Positions 6,590-15,816 of a stretch of 64,000 bases of DNA are shown piece by piece (the stretch's first letter is position 1; the number at the start of each line of letters is the position of its first letter). The position numbers and the translations under genes are program-made. The notes below the pieces were generated by a model, which saw only the letters and a program-made list of their open reading frames with translations, was not told the DNA's origin and made no database searches. The stretch is from NCBI RefSeq assembly GCF_010747475.1, contig NZ_VSLZ01000004.1, positions 248,001-312,000 of the forward strand, given 5' to 3'. This DNA is from Halorussus sp. MSC15.2 (GTDB taxonomy: Archaea > Halobacteriota > Halobacteria > Halobacteriales > Haladaptataceae).

Positions 6590-9184
6590 CTACCGCCACC
6601 GATAGAGGAGGCGATAGTCCTCGTCCGGCGTGTACCTGCGAAACAGCATGCTGTTAGTGAGGACGCTCACGCTGGAGAACGCCATCGCGCCCGCCGCCAG
6701 CACGGGTTGGAGCAGGCCGAGGCTGGCCAGCGGAATCATCGCGGTGTTGTAGCCCAGCGCCCAGAAGAGGTTCTGCTTTATCTTGGCGAGGGTCCCCTCC
6801 GAGACGCGGATGGCCTTCAGCACGTCGGCCGGGTCGTCGCGCATCAGCGTCACGTCGGCGGCCTCGATGGCCACGTCGGTCCCCGACCCGATGGCCGCGC
6901 CGACGTAGGCCGCGGCCAGCGCGGGCGCGTCGTTCACGCCGTCGCCGACCATCATCGCCTCGCGGCCCGCCGACTGGATGGACTCGACCGCGTCGGCCTT
7001 GTCCTCGGGCAGTACCTCCGCGCGGACGTTGTCGGGGTCGATACCGACCTGCTCGGCGACGGCGCGGGCGGTGCGCTCGTTGTCGCCGGTAATCATCATG
7101 ACCTCGCGGCCCGACTCGCGGAGGTCGGCGACCGCCGCTCTGGCGCTCTCCTTGACGGTGTCGGCGTCCGCCACCACACCGACTAACTCGCCACCGACTG
7201 CAACGAGCATTGCGGTCTTGCCCTCGCGTTCGAGGCGCTCCATGGTCTCTTCGGCGCGCGAGACGTCGATGCCCCGGTCCGTCAGCAGTTTCCGGTTGCC
7301 GACTAAGACCTCGCCGTGAGAGGTCTCGGCTTCGACGCCGTGACCGGGAACGTTCTCGAAGTCCGTGGGGTCCTCGACAGTGATGCCACGGTCGCGCGCG
7401 CCCTCGACGATGGCCTCCGCGAGGGGATGTTCGCTCCCCTTCTCGGCGCTCGCGGCGGCCGAGAGGACGAACTCCTCGTCGGGTTCTTCTCGGGCCACTG
7501 CGCCACCGTCCGAAGCGGTATCGACCTCGGCACCGCCGTCCGCCCGAGGACCGAGCGCAACCACGTCGGTCAGGCGCATCTCGCCCTCGGTCAGGGTACC
7601 GGTCTTGTCGAAGACCACGGTGTCCACGTCGCGGACGCGTTCGAGGACGTCACCGCCCTTGAACAGCACGCCGTTCTGCGCGCCGATGGAAGTACCGACC
7701 ATCGTCGCGGCCGGAGTCGCGAGTCCGAGCGCGCAGGGACAGGCGATGAGGACCGCGGAGGCGAACACGACCACCGCGAACTCGAACGTCGAGACGGTTC
7801 CCCCGGCCGCTATCGGACCGCCCGCGACGAGTCCCCAGAGCGGGAGCGACTGGACGAACCCGGCCAGCGCCTCGGGGAACAGGAACCAGAGCGTCCCCCA
7901 CAGCAGGGCGTTCGTGATGACCGCGGGCACGAAGTACGCCGAGATGCGGTCGGCCACCTGCTGAATCTCCGGCTGGCGGCTCTGGGCCTCCTTGACCAAC
8001 TGGACTATCTGCTGGAGGGCGGTCTCCGACCCGACCTTGGTGGCCTCGACGCGGAGGACGCCGTTCTCGTTGACGGTGGCCCCGACCACCTCGTCGCCGG
8101 GCGACTTCTCGACGGGGACCGACTCGCCCGTGACCATCGACTCGTCCACCGCGCTGTCGCCCTCGCGGACGACGCCGTCGGTCGGAATCTTCTCGCCGGG
8201 CCGGACGACCATCAGGTCGCCGACGTCCACGTCCTCGACCGGGACGTCCTTCTCCTCGCCGTCCTCGACGATGGTGGCCGTATCGGCCTCCATCTCCAGC
8301 AGTTTCCGGAGGGCGTCGCTGGCTTGGCCCTTCGACCGGGCTTCGAGGTAGTTGCCCAGCGTGATGAACACGAGGATGAGCGCGGCGGTGTCGAAGTAGA
8401 GGCTCCCCGTGAACCCGAGCAGGACCGCCACGCTGTAGACGTACGCGGTCGAGGACCCGAGCGCGATGAGCACGTCCATGTTCGCGGTCCGGTTCCTGAC
8501 AACCGCGTTGTACGAGTTCTCGTAGAACTCCTTGCCGAGGAAGAACTGGACGGGCGTCGCCAGACCGAACATGAGCCACTCGAGCGGAACGCCGAGGATG
8601 GCGTCGCCCAGCAGGAAGTCGAACAGGTAGTGTTCGAGCAGGAAGAACACCAGCGGGGCCGAGAGGACCGCGCCGAGAATCGTCAGGTTGCGCTGGCGTC
8701 GAATCTCGGCGTCGCGAGCGTCCTCGCGTCTGTCGCCCGCGGTCTGGCCGTCCTCGTCGGACTCGTTCTCGCGGATGGGTTCGTAGCCCGCCCGCTCGAT
8801 GGCGTTGTAGAGGTCCTCCAAGTCGGCGTCGTTGGGGTTGTACCGGACCGTCCCCTCGTCGGTGGCGTAGTTGACCTCGGCGTCCACGACGCCCGGCGTC
8901 TCTTCGAGCGCCTCCTCGTTCGCCTCCGAGCAGTTCGCGCAGGACATCCCGGTGATGCCGATGGTCACCTGCTGGGCGACCGGGTCGTAGCCAGCGTCTT
9001 CGATGGCCCGGTAAATATCGGCGAGCGAGACGACCTCCGGGTCGTACTCGACGGTGCCCTCGTCGGTGGCGAAGTTGACGTTCGCCGACTCGACGCCCGC
9101 CAACTCGCTCAGGGCGTCCTCGACCGTGCCCGAGCAGTTGGCGCAACTCATGCCTCGTACGTCGAGGTGTGCGGTTCGCGCCAT
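6590..9184 (-). CDS. copA: Copper(I) P-type ATPase CopA
   Basis: An 864-residue P1B-type ATPase exporting Cu(I) across the membrane. Two heavy-metal domains carry GMSCANC at residues 11-17 and 79-85. The transmembrane ion site CPC is at 482-484, the phosphorylated Asp lies in DKTGTLT at 526, SEHPLAEA marks the nucleotide domain and GDGVNDAP the hinge. YN in helix 7 and MxxSS in helix 8 complete the Cu(I) signature. I choose ATG 9184, eleven codons inside the longest frame, because AGGAGG sits eight bases before it and the HMA domain starts directly. A TRASH-domain Lrp regulator of the type known to control such ATPases lies far away at 44559. The gene is followed by a strong hairpin and a copA-tail remnant. 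Confidence 0.95.
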   Translation of the reverse strand: MARTAHLDVRGMSCANCSGTVEDALSELAGVESANVNFATDEGTVEYDPEVVSLADIYRAIEDAGYDPVAQQVTIGITGMSCANCSEANEEALEETPGVVDAEVNYATDEGTVRYNPNDADLEDLYNAIERAGYEPIRENESDEDGQTAGDRREDARDAEIRRQRNLTILGAVLSAPLVFFLLEHYLFDFLLGDAILGVPLEWLMFGLATPVQFFLGKEFYENSYNAVVRNRTANMDVLIALGSSTAYVYSVAVLLGFTGSLYFDTAALILVFITLGNYLEARSKGQASDALRKLLEMEADTATIVEDGEEKDVPVEDVDVGDLMVVRPGEKIPTDGVVREGDSAVDESMVTGESVPVEKSPGDEVVGATVNENGVLRVEATKVGSETALQQIVQLVKEAQSRQPEIQQVADRISAYFVPAVITNALLWGTLWFLFPEALAGFVQSLPLWGLVAGGPIAAGGTVSTFEFAVVVFASAVLIACPCALGLATPAATMVGTSIGAQNGVLFKGGDVLERVRDVDTVVFDKTGTLTEGEMRLTDVVALGPRADGGAEVDTASDGGAVAREEPDEEFVLSAAASAEKGSEHPLAEAIVEGARDRGITVEDPTDFENVPGHGVEAETSHGEVLVGNRKLLTDRGIDVSRAEETMERLEREGKTAMLVAVGGELVGVVADADTVKESARAAVADLRESGREVMMITGDNERTARAVAEQVGIDPDNVRAEVLPEDKADAVESIQSAGREAMMVGDGVNDAPALAAAYVGAAIGSGTDVAIEAADVTLMRDDPADVLKAIRVSEGTLAKIKQNLFWALGYNTAMIPLASLGLLQPVLAAGAMAFSSVSVLTNSMLFRRYTPDEDYRLLYRWR

Positions 9185-9402
9185 AGTTTCCTCCTTGATA
9201 GAAGGTAGGGGACCCACGTTAATGCGGTTTGTGCCTTATCAATCGAATGTCTGTGTGTCGTTTGTTTTACTGACTGGAGCAGTTAAGAGCGAGTATCTTA
9301 GTTTCAAAACTGTCGGGGAGGGTCGGCTGTTTCGGTGTCAGCGAAATCGAGTGCACGCCCTCGATATCGAGGACGGCGACGCGGGCTGGCCTCCGAAACT
9401 CG

Positions 9403-10212
9403 TCAGGCCCGCACGTCGATGACCTCGTACCGCACGTTCTGTTCGCGGAGCGCGTCGGTGTGAGCGGTGAGTTCGTCCGTCACCGCGACGAGGAGAACGT
9501 CGAGACCCTTCGTGGCGGCCTCCCGGACCGCCTCGACGGTCCCGAATCGAACGTCGGGGTCGAGTTCCGCGGTTCGGGCCGCGGCCAGCGCCTCGGTCCC
9601 CGCGACCGCGAGCAGGTCGTGGGAAGCGGCGCAGTCGGCGACCACGTCGGACTCGACCGCGTCGCTTCCGCCCTCCCGGACCGCCGGAACCGAAATCGCG
9701 GTGACCTTCCCGAGGTCGTAGTCGAGGACGCCCTCGAAGTCGGTGACGCCCACGTCGGTCCCCTCGTCGGCGTCCGTGACCGCAACCGCGGTTGTACTCC
9801 CCGACCGACCGGGGGTCGCGTGGAGTGCGCCCTCGCGCATCGACAGCGACACGGCGTCGCCCTCGGACACGTCGGCGGCGGCGATGGCGGTTTCGACTTC
9901 GACCCCGCCGACGATGTCGTCCGAAACGTGCCGGACGAACTCCCGGAGTTCGTCGGTCCGGCAGATGAGCCAGTCCACGCCCTGTTTGGTCACTTCGTAC
10001 CGACCCCGGCCGTGCTTCCGGACGTACTCCTGTTCGACGAGGTCCCGGAGGTAGTTGCTGACCGCCTGCGAAGTGACGCCGATGGCGTCGGCGATTTCGC
10101 GCTGACTCACCGCTGGCTGACGTTCCGCGATTTCGGCGAGTATCTGGTACCGCGTGGCGTCTCGCTTGCTGCGAAGCACGTTTCCGTCCTCGCCCTCCGA
10201 ACGCTCCGACAT
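9403..10212 (-). CDS. Winged-helix regulator beside the cobalamin operon
   Basis: A 269-residue protein. Residues 18-80 form a winged helix (TRYQILAEIAERQPAVSQREIADAIGVTSQAVSNYLRDL, then a wing YVRKHGRGRYEVTKQG) of the MarR/HTH type. The rest (about 85-269) is an acidic alpha/beta domain with several [13 protein letters not shown] strands that could bind a ligand, with no known metal or cofactor motif. It is transcribed divergently from cbiT across 148 bases containing AATACAAC/GTTTTATT/GTTGTATT half-sites and a 13-mer also found before cbiX2. This makes it the best candidate in the window for a cobalamin-regulon regulator. The link to B12 is positional inference. Confidence 0.8.
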   Translation of the reverse strand: MSERSEGEDGNVLRSKRDATRYQILAEIAERQPAVSQREIADAIGVTSQAVSNYLRDLVEQEYVRKHGRGRYEVTKQGVDWLICRTDELREFVRHVSDDIVGGVEVETAIAAADVSEGDAVSLSMREGALHATPGRSGSTTAVAVTDADEGTDVGVTDFEGVLDYDLGKVTAISVPAVREGGSDAVESDVVADCAASHDLLAVAGTEALAAARTAELDPDVRFGTVEAVREAATKGLDVLLVAVTDELTAHTDALREQNVRYEVIDVRA

Positions 10213-10243
10213 GGTCCCGGCTTCGGATTGGAAGTGAAAGTAT

Positions 10244-10256
10244 CTTTGCTTTAGTT
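10244..10256 (-). promoter_or_regulatory. Shared 13-mer before the regulator gene
   Basis: CTTTGCTTTAGTT (minus strand AACTAAAGCAAAG) ends 31 bases before the regulator start. The identical 13-mer stands 26 bases before cbiX2 (30766-30778). The position fits a promoter element or an operator overlapping it. See the finding on the cobalamin motif family. Confidence 0.45.
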
Positions 10257-10314
10257 CCGGTCCATTTTCGCTATCCGCGCCGATATCGGCCGTTCCTGAA
10301 ACCAGACTTTCCCT

Positions 10315-10355
10315 AATACAACCAAAATTGTTTTATTCCCAGTCGAGGTTGTATT
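10315..10355 (+). promoter_or_regulatory. cbiT promoter with three dyad half-sites
   Basis: AATACAAC (10315-10322), GTTTTATT (10330-10337, one mismatch to the reverse complement of the first) and GTTGTATT (10348-10355, exact reverse complement of the first) lie within 46 bases upstream of the cbiT ATG. The first two form an inverted repeat with a seven-base spacer. The AT-rich block is also where the archaeal TATA element would fall, so a bound repressor would block transcription. Binding is inference. Confidence 0.5.
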
Positions 10356-10360
10356 CGGTG

Positions 10361-10972
10361 ATGGCGAGGATTGCGCTCCCACGAGACGCGAAAGCAGGCC
10401 CGACGAAATCCGAGGTTCGGGCCGTGTTACTGGGCAAACTCGACCTGAATCCCGACGACCACTTCGTCGAGGTAGGGTCCTGCACGGGTGCCGTCACCGT
10501 CGAGGCGGCGCGACGGGCCGGACGGGTCACTGCCCTCGAACGGAAGGCGGACCGACTCGAAGTCACCCGCGAGAACCTCGCGGCCAACGATATCGAGACC
10601 GACGACACCGCGACCGACGACACGTCCGCGACGGTGGAGTTACGCGAGACCGAGGCCCCCGACGGAATCCCCGAGGACGCCGACGCGCTGTTCATCGGCG
10701 GGAGTCGGAACTACGAGGCGGTACTCGACCGCGCGGTCGAGACGGGCGTCGAGCGAGTGGTCATGAACGTCTCGCGGTTGGAGGTCGCCGGGCGGGCGGT
10801 CGAGGCGTTCCGCGAGCGCGACCTACTGGACGAAGTCGTCCAGTTTCAGGTGAGTCACGGGTACGAACTCGCCGGGGCGACGAGTTTCGACTCGCAGAAC
10901 CCCGTCTACATGCTCGTCGGCGGCACCGACTCCGGCGAGACGACGCCGGAGACCGAGGAGGTGTCGGCGTGA
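10361..10972 (+). CDS. cbiT: Cobalt-precorrin-6B C15-methyltransferase / decarboxylase subunit CbiT
   Basis: A 203-residue SAM methyltransferase that decarboxylates and methylates the ring at C15. The nucleotide-binding fold is clear: DDHFVEVGSCTGAVTVEAAR (residues about 31-50) and the acidic ALERK at strand 2. PTKSEVRAVLLGKL near residues 14-27 is the CbiT N-terminal signature. I start at ATG 10361 rather than at an upstream TTG because the preceding codons overlap the promoter half-sites. It is the first gene of an operon running to about 19444, with stop/start overlaps to cbiL. CbiE, its usual partner, is encoded separately at 28146. Confidence 0.92.
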   Translation: MARIALPRDAKAGPTKSEVRAVLLGKLDLNPDDHFVEVGSCTGAVTVEAARRAGRVTALERKADRLEVTRENLAANDIETDDTATDDTSATVELRETEAPDGIPEDADALFIGGSRNYEAVLDRAVETGVERVVMNVSRLEVAGRAVEAFRERDLLDEVVQFQVSHGYELAGATSFDSQNPVYMLVGGTDSGETTPETEEVSA

Positions 10973-11742
10973 CCCTCTACGGCGTCGGACTCGGACCGGG
11001 CGAGGCAGACCTCGTGACGGTCCGGGGCCAGCGCGTCCTCGAGACCGCCGACGTGGTCTACTCGCCGGGGCGACTCTCCCGGACCGTGGCGACCCACCAC
11101 GTCCCCGAGTCGAAGGTCGGCGACCTCGACTTCCCGATGACACGCGACCCGGAGACGCTGCGGACCGCGTGGAAGGAGGCCGCCGACGAAATCGCCCCTC
11201 AAGCGCGGGAGGGCGACGCCGCGTTCGTCACGCTGGGCGACCCCAACGTCTACTCGACGTTCGGCCACCTCCGGCGGACGATGGACGCCTTCCACCCCAA
11301 CGTGGACCTCGAAATCGTCCCCGGCGTGAGCGCGGTCACCGCGTTCACCACCGCGCTGGACGTGGAAATCGACGCCGGGGCGGGACTCGCGCTGCGGGAG
11401 GCGTCCGGCGGCGCGTCCCCGACCGGTCCCGACAGGATGGTGCTGTTCAAGGTGACCGACGCGCCCGCGACCCACGAGGGTCTCGACGCCGCGGGCTACG
11501 ACGTGACCTACGGCCGCCGCCTCTACATGGAGCAGGGCGAGACGGCCGTGACCGGCGACCCCGAAGAGGTCGCCGAGCGCGACTACTACACCCTCGCCTA
11601 CGCCGAGAAACGAGGTATCGAGAAGGACCGCGCGACGGCGAAGTTCGACGTGGACGACGGTGCGGAGGCGGGAGAGGACGGCGGAGCAGAGGCCGGAGAG
11701 ACCGACGGTCCGACTGCGGAGACCGAGGAGGGGTCGGCGTGA
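10969..11742 (+). CDS. cbiL: Cobalt-factor II C20-methyltransferase CbiL
   Basis: A 257-residue tetrapyrrole methylase. It begins at GTG overlapping the cbiT stop and opens with the family glycine loop YGVGLGPGEADLVTVRG. LGDPNVYSTFGHLR (about residues 84-97) and IVPGVSAVTAF are the characteristic CbiL/CobI substrate and SAM motifs. It adds the C20 methyl group to cobalt-factor II. The last 35 residues are an acidic Gly/Glu/Ala tail (EAGEDGGAEAGE type) without fold, common in haloarchaeal proteins. The stop overlaps the cbiF GTG. Confidence 0.93.
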   Translation: MTLYGVGLGPGEADLVTVRGQRVLETADVVYSPGRLSRTVATHHVPESKVGDLDFPMTRDPETLRTAWKEAADEIAPQAREGDAAFVTLGDPNVYSTFGHLRRTMDAFHPNVDLEIVPGVSAVTAFTTALDVEIDAGAGLALREASGGASPTGPDRMVLFKVTDAPATHEGLDAAGYDVTYGRRLYMEQGETAVTGDPEEVAERDYYTLAYAEKRGIEKDRATAKFDVDDGAEAGEDGGAEAGETDGPTAETEEGSA

Positions 11743-12647
11743 CCGACTCCCCGAGCGATACGGACGCCAAGACCGCAACCGACCCACAGACCGCCATCGA
11801 CGCCCAGACCGAGGGCCGGAGGCGGGAACGCGACGACCGCGTCTACGACCACACTGCGGGCGACGTGCAGGAGGGCGTCCCCTTCATCGGCGCGGGACCG
11901 GGCGACCCCGGCCTGCTCACGGTGACCGGGAAGGGGCTCGTCGAGGCCGCCGACCTCGTGGTCCACGCGGGGTCGCTGGTCAACAGCGAACTCTTAGAGG
12001 AGTACTGCGCCGACGCGGAACTGGTCAACTCGGTCGGCAAGGACCTCGAAGAACTGGTTCCGCTGATGCGGGACGCGTACGAGGAGGGCCGCGACGTGGT
12101 GCGACTCCACAGCGGCGACCCCGCTATCTACGGCGCGGCGCTCGAACAGATGGACGCGCTGGAACACGAGGGCGTGCCGACCTACTTCGTGCCGGGCGTC
12201 ACCTCGGCGTTCGCCGCGAGCGCGACCCTGCGGACCCAACTCACGCTCAACGAGACCGCGAACCACGTCGCGTTCACCCGGCCGCAGGGCAAGACGCTGG
12301 ACCCCGAGGACGACCACATCTCCGAGTTCGTGGAGATGGGCGACGTGACGACCTGCATCTACCTCGGGACCCACGCGGTCGGCGACACGATGGACCGCCT
12401 GCTGGCGGAGGGCCACGACCCCGAGACGCCCGTCACGGTCGTCTACCACGCCTCGTGGCCCGACGAGGAGATTATCGAGGGCACCATCGAGACCATCGGC
12501 GAGCGACTCGACGACGCCGGATACCGGGCCTCGGCGATGGTCATCATCGGGCAGGCGGGCACCGGTGCGGGTTACGAGCGGTCGTACCTCTACGGCGACT
12601 GGGCGAACCGCGGACCGAACGACGGCGAGACGGAGGCAGACGATTGA
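11739..12647 (+). CDS. cbiF: Cobalt-precorrin-4 C11-methyltransferase CbiF
   Basis: A 302-residue protein. Residues 1-45 are a charged, low-complexity leader. The methylase domain starts at VPFIGAGPGDPGLLTVTG, followed by HAGSLV, RLHSGDPAIYGAALEQMD and VPGVTSAFAASATL, the diagnostic CbiF/CobM series. It transfers a methyl group to C11 before CbiG opens the delta-lactone. The start is GTG 11739 with a four-base overlap to cbiL; a longer frame upstream merely overlaps cbiL. The operon continues after a one-base gap into cbiG. Confidence 0.92.
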   Translation: MTDSPSDTDAKTATDPQTAIDAQTEGRRRERDDRVYDHTAGDVQEGVPFIGAGPGDPGLLTVTGKGLVEAADLVVHAGSLVNSELLEEYCADAELVNSVGKDLEELVPLMRDAYEEGRDVVRLHSGDPAIYGAALEQMDALEHEGVPTYFVPGVTSAFAASATLRTQLTLNETANHVAFTRPQGKTLDPEDDHISEFVEMGDVTTCIYLGTHAVGDTMDRLLAEGHDPETPVTVVYHASWPDEEIIEGTIETIGERLDDAGYRASAMVIIGQAGTGAGYERSYLYGDWANRGPNDGETEADD

Positions 12648-12648
12648 T

Positions 12649-13623
12649 ATGAGCACTGACAACGATACCAACAGTTCCGACGGAAGCCACTGCAGCACGC
12701 CGGATTCGGACGGCGAAGTGGCAGAGGAGATAGCGATAATCAGTTTTGAGCGAAAACTCGACACCGCCGAGGAGATAGTCGAGGGCATCGGCGACCGATA
12801 CGACACTATCGACATCATCGAGTACCACGGCGACGTGTTCGAGGAGTACTGGGGCGAGTACGACTGCTTCGTCGGGTTGATGGCCAGCGGCATCGCCATG
12901 CGCAAGACCGCCCACCTGCTCGACGACAAGTGGGACGACCCCGCCATCTGCGTCGTGGACGAGGAACTGACGTGGGCCATCCCCATCACGGGCGGCCACC
13001 ACGGCGCGAATCAGGTCGCCGACGACCTCGCCACGATGGGCGCGGTGCCCGCGATGACGACCGCCTCGGAGGCCGCCGACAAGCAGGGCGTCGAGAAGCA
13101 GGCCAAGGCGCTGGACGCCCACGTCGTCAACGGCGACTCGACGGTCGCGACCAACCTCGCGGTGCTGGACGACGAACTCGGCCCCGTCGAGCGACTCGAC
13201 GGGCCGAAGGCGGTCCTCGTTGGCGACGACGTGACGGTCCTCAAGCGTAACGGGGAAGAGGGCGTCGTCCTCGGGACCGGGAGCGTCTCCGGCGCGACCG
13301 AAGACCAGTTCGTCTCGGCGTGGGAGCAGGCCCTCGAATCGACCGAGTACGACCTCGGCGACGTGGAGTTCGTCGCCACCGCGACCCGCAAGGAGGACGA
13401 GGAGGGCCTGCTCGCGGCGGCCGAGGCGCTGGACCTCGGCGTGGTCGCCTTCGAGAAGGAGACGCTGGAGGAGTTCGAGGGACCCTCCCCGTCCAAGTCC
13501 AAGGAACTCATCGGGTGGCCCGGCATCTCCGAGGCATCGGCCATCGCTGGCGGACGCAACCACGAACTCGAAGCCGAGAAGACGCGGTACGACGACGCCG
13601 TGACCGTGGCGGTGGGGCGGTAG
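12649..13623 (+). CDS. cbiG: Cobalt-precorrin-5A hydrolase CbiG
   Basis: A 324-residue protein. ATG 12649 follows the cbiF stop by one base. After a short acidic leader it reads AIISFERKLDTAEEI, then the central CbiG motif CFVGLMASGIAMRKTAHLL and VVDEELTWAIPITGGHHGANQ (about residues 80-130), and a C-terminal CbiG domain beginning VEFVATATRKEDEEGLLAAAE and ending IAGGR. It opens the ring-A delta-lactone and releases the C20 carbon as acetaldehyde in the oxygen-independent route. The N-terminal, linker and C-terminal CbiG domains are all present. Confidence 0.92.
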   Translation: MSTDNDTNSSDGSHCSTPDSDGEVAEEIAIISFERKLDTAEEIVEGIGDRYDTIDIIEYHGDVFEEYWGEYDCFVGLMASGIAMRKTAHLLDDKWDDPAICVVDEELTWAIPITGGHHGANQVADDLATMGAVPAMTTASEAADKQGVEKQAKALDAHVVNGDSTVATNLAVLDDELGPVERLDGPKAVLVGDDVTVLKRNGEEGVVLGTGSVSGATEDQFVSAWEQALESTEYDLGDVEFVATATRKEDEEGLLAAAEALDLGVVAFEKETLEEFEGPSPSKSKELIGWPGISEASAIAGGRNHELEAEKTRYDDAVTVAVGR

Positions 13624-13624
13624 C

Positions 13625-14509
13625 ATGGCGGGCGACCGAGCGACTGACGACACCGGGGGAGCGACCGACGACGGCGAGGGGACCGGCACCCTCTACGTCG
13701 TCGGCATCGGACCCGGCCTGCCCCACGCGATGACCCAAGAGGCGAAGGACGTCATTTCGACCGCCGACTGCGTGGTCGCCTCGAACCTGTATCAGGAGTT
13801 CCTGCGGAAGGACGGCACCATTCCCCCGGAGACGGCGACGGACGGCGGAGTCGCGACCAAGTCCGACGGGAGCGAGCAGGAAATCGTCCGCTCCTCGATG
13901 GGCCAGCAGGTCGAACTCGCACGCGAGGCGTTCGAGCGCGTCCGCGACGGGCAGGACGTGGCCCACGTCTCGGGCGGCGACCCGAACGTGTACGGCAAGA
14001 GCGACCTCGTGTTCACGATGGCCGAGGAGGAGGACGCCACCGACGTTCCCATCGAAATCGTGCCGGGCGTCACGGCGGCGCTCGGCGGAGCGGCCAACCT
14101 CGGCGCGCCGCTCAGCAACGACTTCTGCACGGTCTCGCTGTCGGACAAGTGGCGAGGCTGGGACGAAATCGAGGAGAAGCTACGGGCGGCCGCCATCAGC
14201 GGCTTCGTCATCGTCCTCTACAACTGCTGGCGCGACTACGAGCGCGCAATCGAGGTCGTCCGCGAGGAGCGGGCCGACCACGTGCCGGTCGGCATCTTCA
14301 ACGACGCGGGCCGGGGCGAGTCCGGGCGGAACCTCGACGACGAGACCCACACCATCACGACGCTCGGCGAAGCGACCGACCACGACGAGAAGGTCGGCGG
14401 AATGGGCACCTCCATCCTCGTCGGCAACCACGAGACGAAGGTGTGGAGCAACGACGACCGAGACTTCCTCGTCACCCCGCGCGGCGGGCGTGACGTAGAC
14501 GACTTCTGA
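13625..14509 (+). CDS. cbiH: Cobalt-precorrin-3 C17-methyltransferase CbiH, paralogue 1
   Basis: A 294-residue tetrapyrrole methylase: LYVVGIGPGLPHAMTQEAK, SGGDPNVYGKSDLV, IVPGVTAALGGAANLGAPLSNDFCTVSLSDKW and GFVIVLYNCW, all matching the CbiH/CobJ family that methylates C17 and contracts the ring. It lies one base after cbiG and four bases before a second CbiH-like gene. Two CbiH-type genes in tandem are usual in haloarchaeal clusters. Whether one has taken over a missing step (no CbiD or CbiJ is seen here) is an open question. Confidence 0.9.
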   Translation: MAGDRATDDTGGATDDGEGTGTLYVVGIGPGLPHAMTQEAKDVISTADCVVASNLYQEFLRKDGTIPPETATDGGVATKSDGSEQEIVRSSMGQQVELAREAFERVRDGQDVAHVSGGDPNVYGKSDLVFTMAEEEDATDVPIEIVPGVTAALGGAANLGAPLSNDFCTVSLSDKWRGWDEIEEKLRAAAISGFVIVLYNCWRDYERAIEVVREERADHVPVGIFNDAGRGESGRNLDDETHTITTLGEATDHDEKVGGMGTSILVGNHETKVWSNDDRDFLVTPRGGRDVDDF

Positions 14510-14512
14510 ACC

Positions 14513-15556
14513 ATGAGTACGGATAATACTGAATCGAAGTGTGGCGCATCGACCGGCGAATCGAGTACCGAGACGGAAACGGCCGAATCGAAGTGCGGCG
14601 CTAGCGAGGCGCGTAGCGCCTCGAACGCAAGCGGCGAAGCCGCGAGCGCGACCAAGACCGAGACGAGTTCCGAATCGAAGTGCGGCGCGTCGAGCAGTTC
14701 GTCGTCTTCGAGTTCGAAGTGCGGTGCGAGTAGCGACGACGACGAGCAGGAGGTCGGTTCGACCGTCGAGGACTTCGACGGCGACCCCGGCCGCCTCGTG
14801 GCGGTGGGTCTCGGACCCGGCGAGGCCGAGGGGATGACCACTCGCGCGAAGACCGCGCTCGCGGAGGTCGAGCAAATCGTCGGCTACACGACCTACGTGG
14901 ACCTCCTGCCCGACGACATCACCGACGACGCCGAGGACATCTACTCGACGCCGATGTGCGGCGAGGTGTCCCGGACCGAGGAAGCCATCGACCGGGCGCT
15001 GGCGGGCAACGACGTGGCCATCATCGGGAGCGGCGACCCCAACGTCTACGCGCTGGCGGGCCTCGCGCTCGAAATCCTCGAATCCAAGGGCGGGACGGCC
15101 TCGATGGTCGATTTCGAGGTCGTGCCCGGCGTCCCGGCCGCCCAGTCGTGCGCGGCGCGGGTCGGCGCGCCGCTGGTCAACGACACCGTGAGCATCAGCC
15201 TCTCGGACCACCTCACCGACATGCCGACCATCGAGTCGCGGCTTCACGCCACCGCGAAGGAGGGGTTCACCATCGCCATCTACAACCCGTGGAGTCGCAA
15301 GCGCCGGGAGAACTTCGAGAAGTGCTGCGAGATTCTGCTGGAACACCGCGACGCGGACACCCCTGTCGGCGTCGTCCACGGCGCGGGCAGAGACGACGAG
15401 CAGGTCGAAATCACCACGCTCGGCGACCTCCCGGAACTCGGCGAGACCGACCTGATAGACATGACGACCACCCTCCTCGTCGGCAACGAGGAGACGTACG
15501 TGTGGGACGACCGGATGGTCACCCCGCGCGGGTACGAGACCAAGTACGACTACTGA
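14513..15556 (+). CDS. cbiH: CbiH paralogue 2 with four Lys-Cys-Gly repeats
   Basis: A 347-residue protein. The C-terminal 255 residues are a CbiH/CobJ-type methylase (LVAVGLGPGEAEGMTTRA, GYTTYVDLL, GSGDPNVYALAGLALE, VVPGVPAAQSCAARVGAPLVND, IAIYNPWSRKR). The first 90 residues are a Ser/Thr/Glu-rich, disordered-looking arm with four SKCGAS copies, with Cys at 10, 28, 57 and 70. The arm also contains an eight-base-pair DNA palindrome at 14605-14623. The Cys repeats could hold a metal or a redox cluster near the corrin site. CbiH proteins do not normally carry such an arm, and no role is established. Confidence 0.9.
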   Translation: MSTDNTESKCGASTGESSTETETAESKCGASEARSASNASGEAASATKTETSSESKCGASSSSSSSSSKCGASSDDDEQEVGSTVEDFDGDPGRLVAVGLGPGEAEGMTTRAKTALAEVEQIVGYTTYVDLLPDDITDDAEDIYSTPMCGEVSRTEEAIDRALAGNDVAIIGSGDPNVYALAGLALEILESKGGTASMVDFEVVPGVPAAQSCAARVGAPLVNDTVSISLSDHLTDMPTIESRLHATAKEGFTIAIYNPWSRKRRENFEKCCEILLEHRDADTPVGVVHGAGRDDEQVEITTLGDLPELGETDLIDMTTTLLVGNEETYVWDDRMVTPRGYETKYDY

Positions 15557-15816
15557 TGTACAGAGTGACCATCGACACCGACGCGTGCGACGGTATCTTC
15601 GCGTGCCTGACCCGCGACGACCGGTTCGCCGAGGGCGAGGACGGTCTCGCGACCATCGAGGCGGACGGGGAGAACGTCCGCCGGGAAGACGGCCGCGTCG
15701 TCGCGGAGTTCGACGACGACCGGCGCGCGGACGCCGAGCAGGCCGCCGCGGCCTGTCCCCCGAGCGCGATTCGCGTCGAGACCGTGGGCGAAGCGGGAGG
15801 TGGCGGGAATGAGTGA
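15556..15816 (+). CDS. Small [3Fe-4S]-type ferredoxin
   Basis: An 86-residue protein whose ATG overlaps the cbiH2 stop by one base. It starts MYRVTIDTDACDGIFACLTRD and has ACPPSAI near residue 66: a Cys-x5-Cys pair and a distant Cys-Pro, the pattern of single-cluster [3Fe-4S] ferredoxins (no second cluster motif). It is acidic. Its place between methyltransferase genes suggests it feeds electrons to a corrin-ring reaction, for instance the reduction step for which no CbiJ is seen, but that is inference. Confidence 0.75.
   Translation: MYRVTIDTDACDGIFACLTRDDRFAEGEDGLATIEADGENVRREDGRVVAEFDDDRRADAEQAAAACPPSAIRVETVGEAGGGGNE

Noticed and set aside
10213-10360. A cobalamin riboswitch before cbiT
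   Set aside because: The leader would be only a few dozen bases, the region is AT-rich with dyads, and no B12-box-like conserved core is visible.
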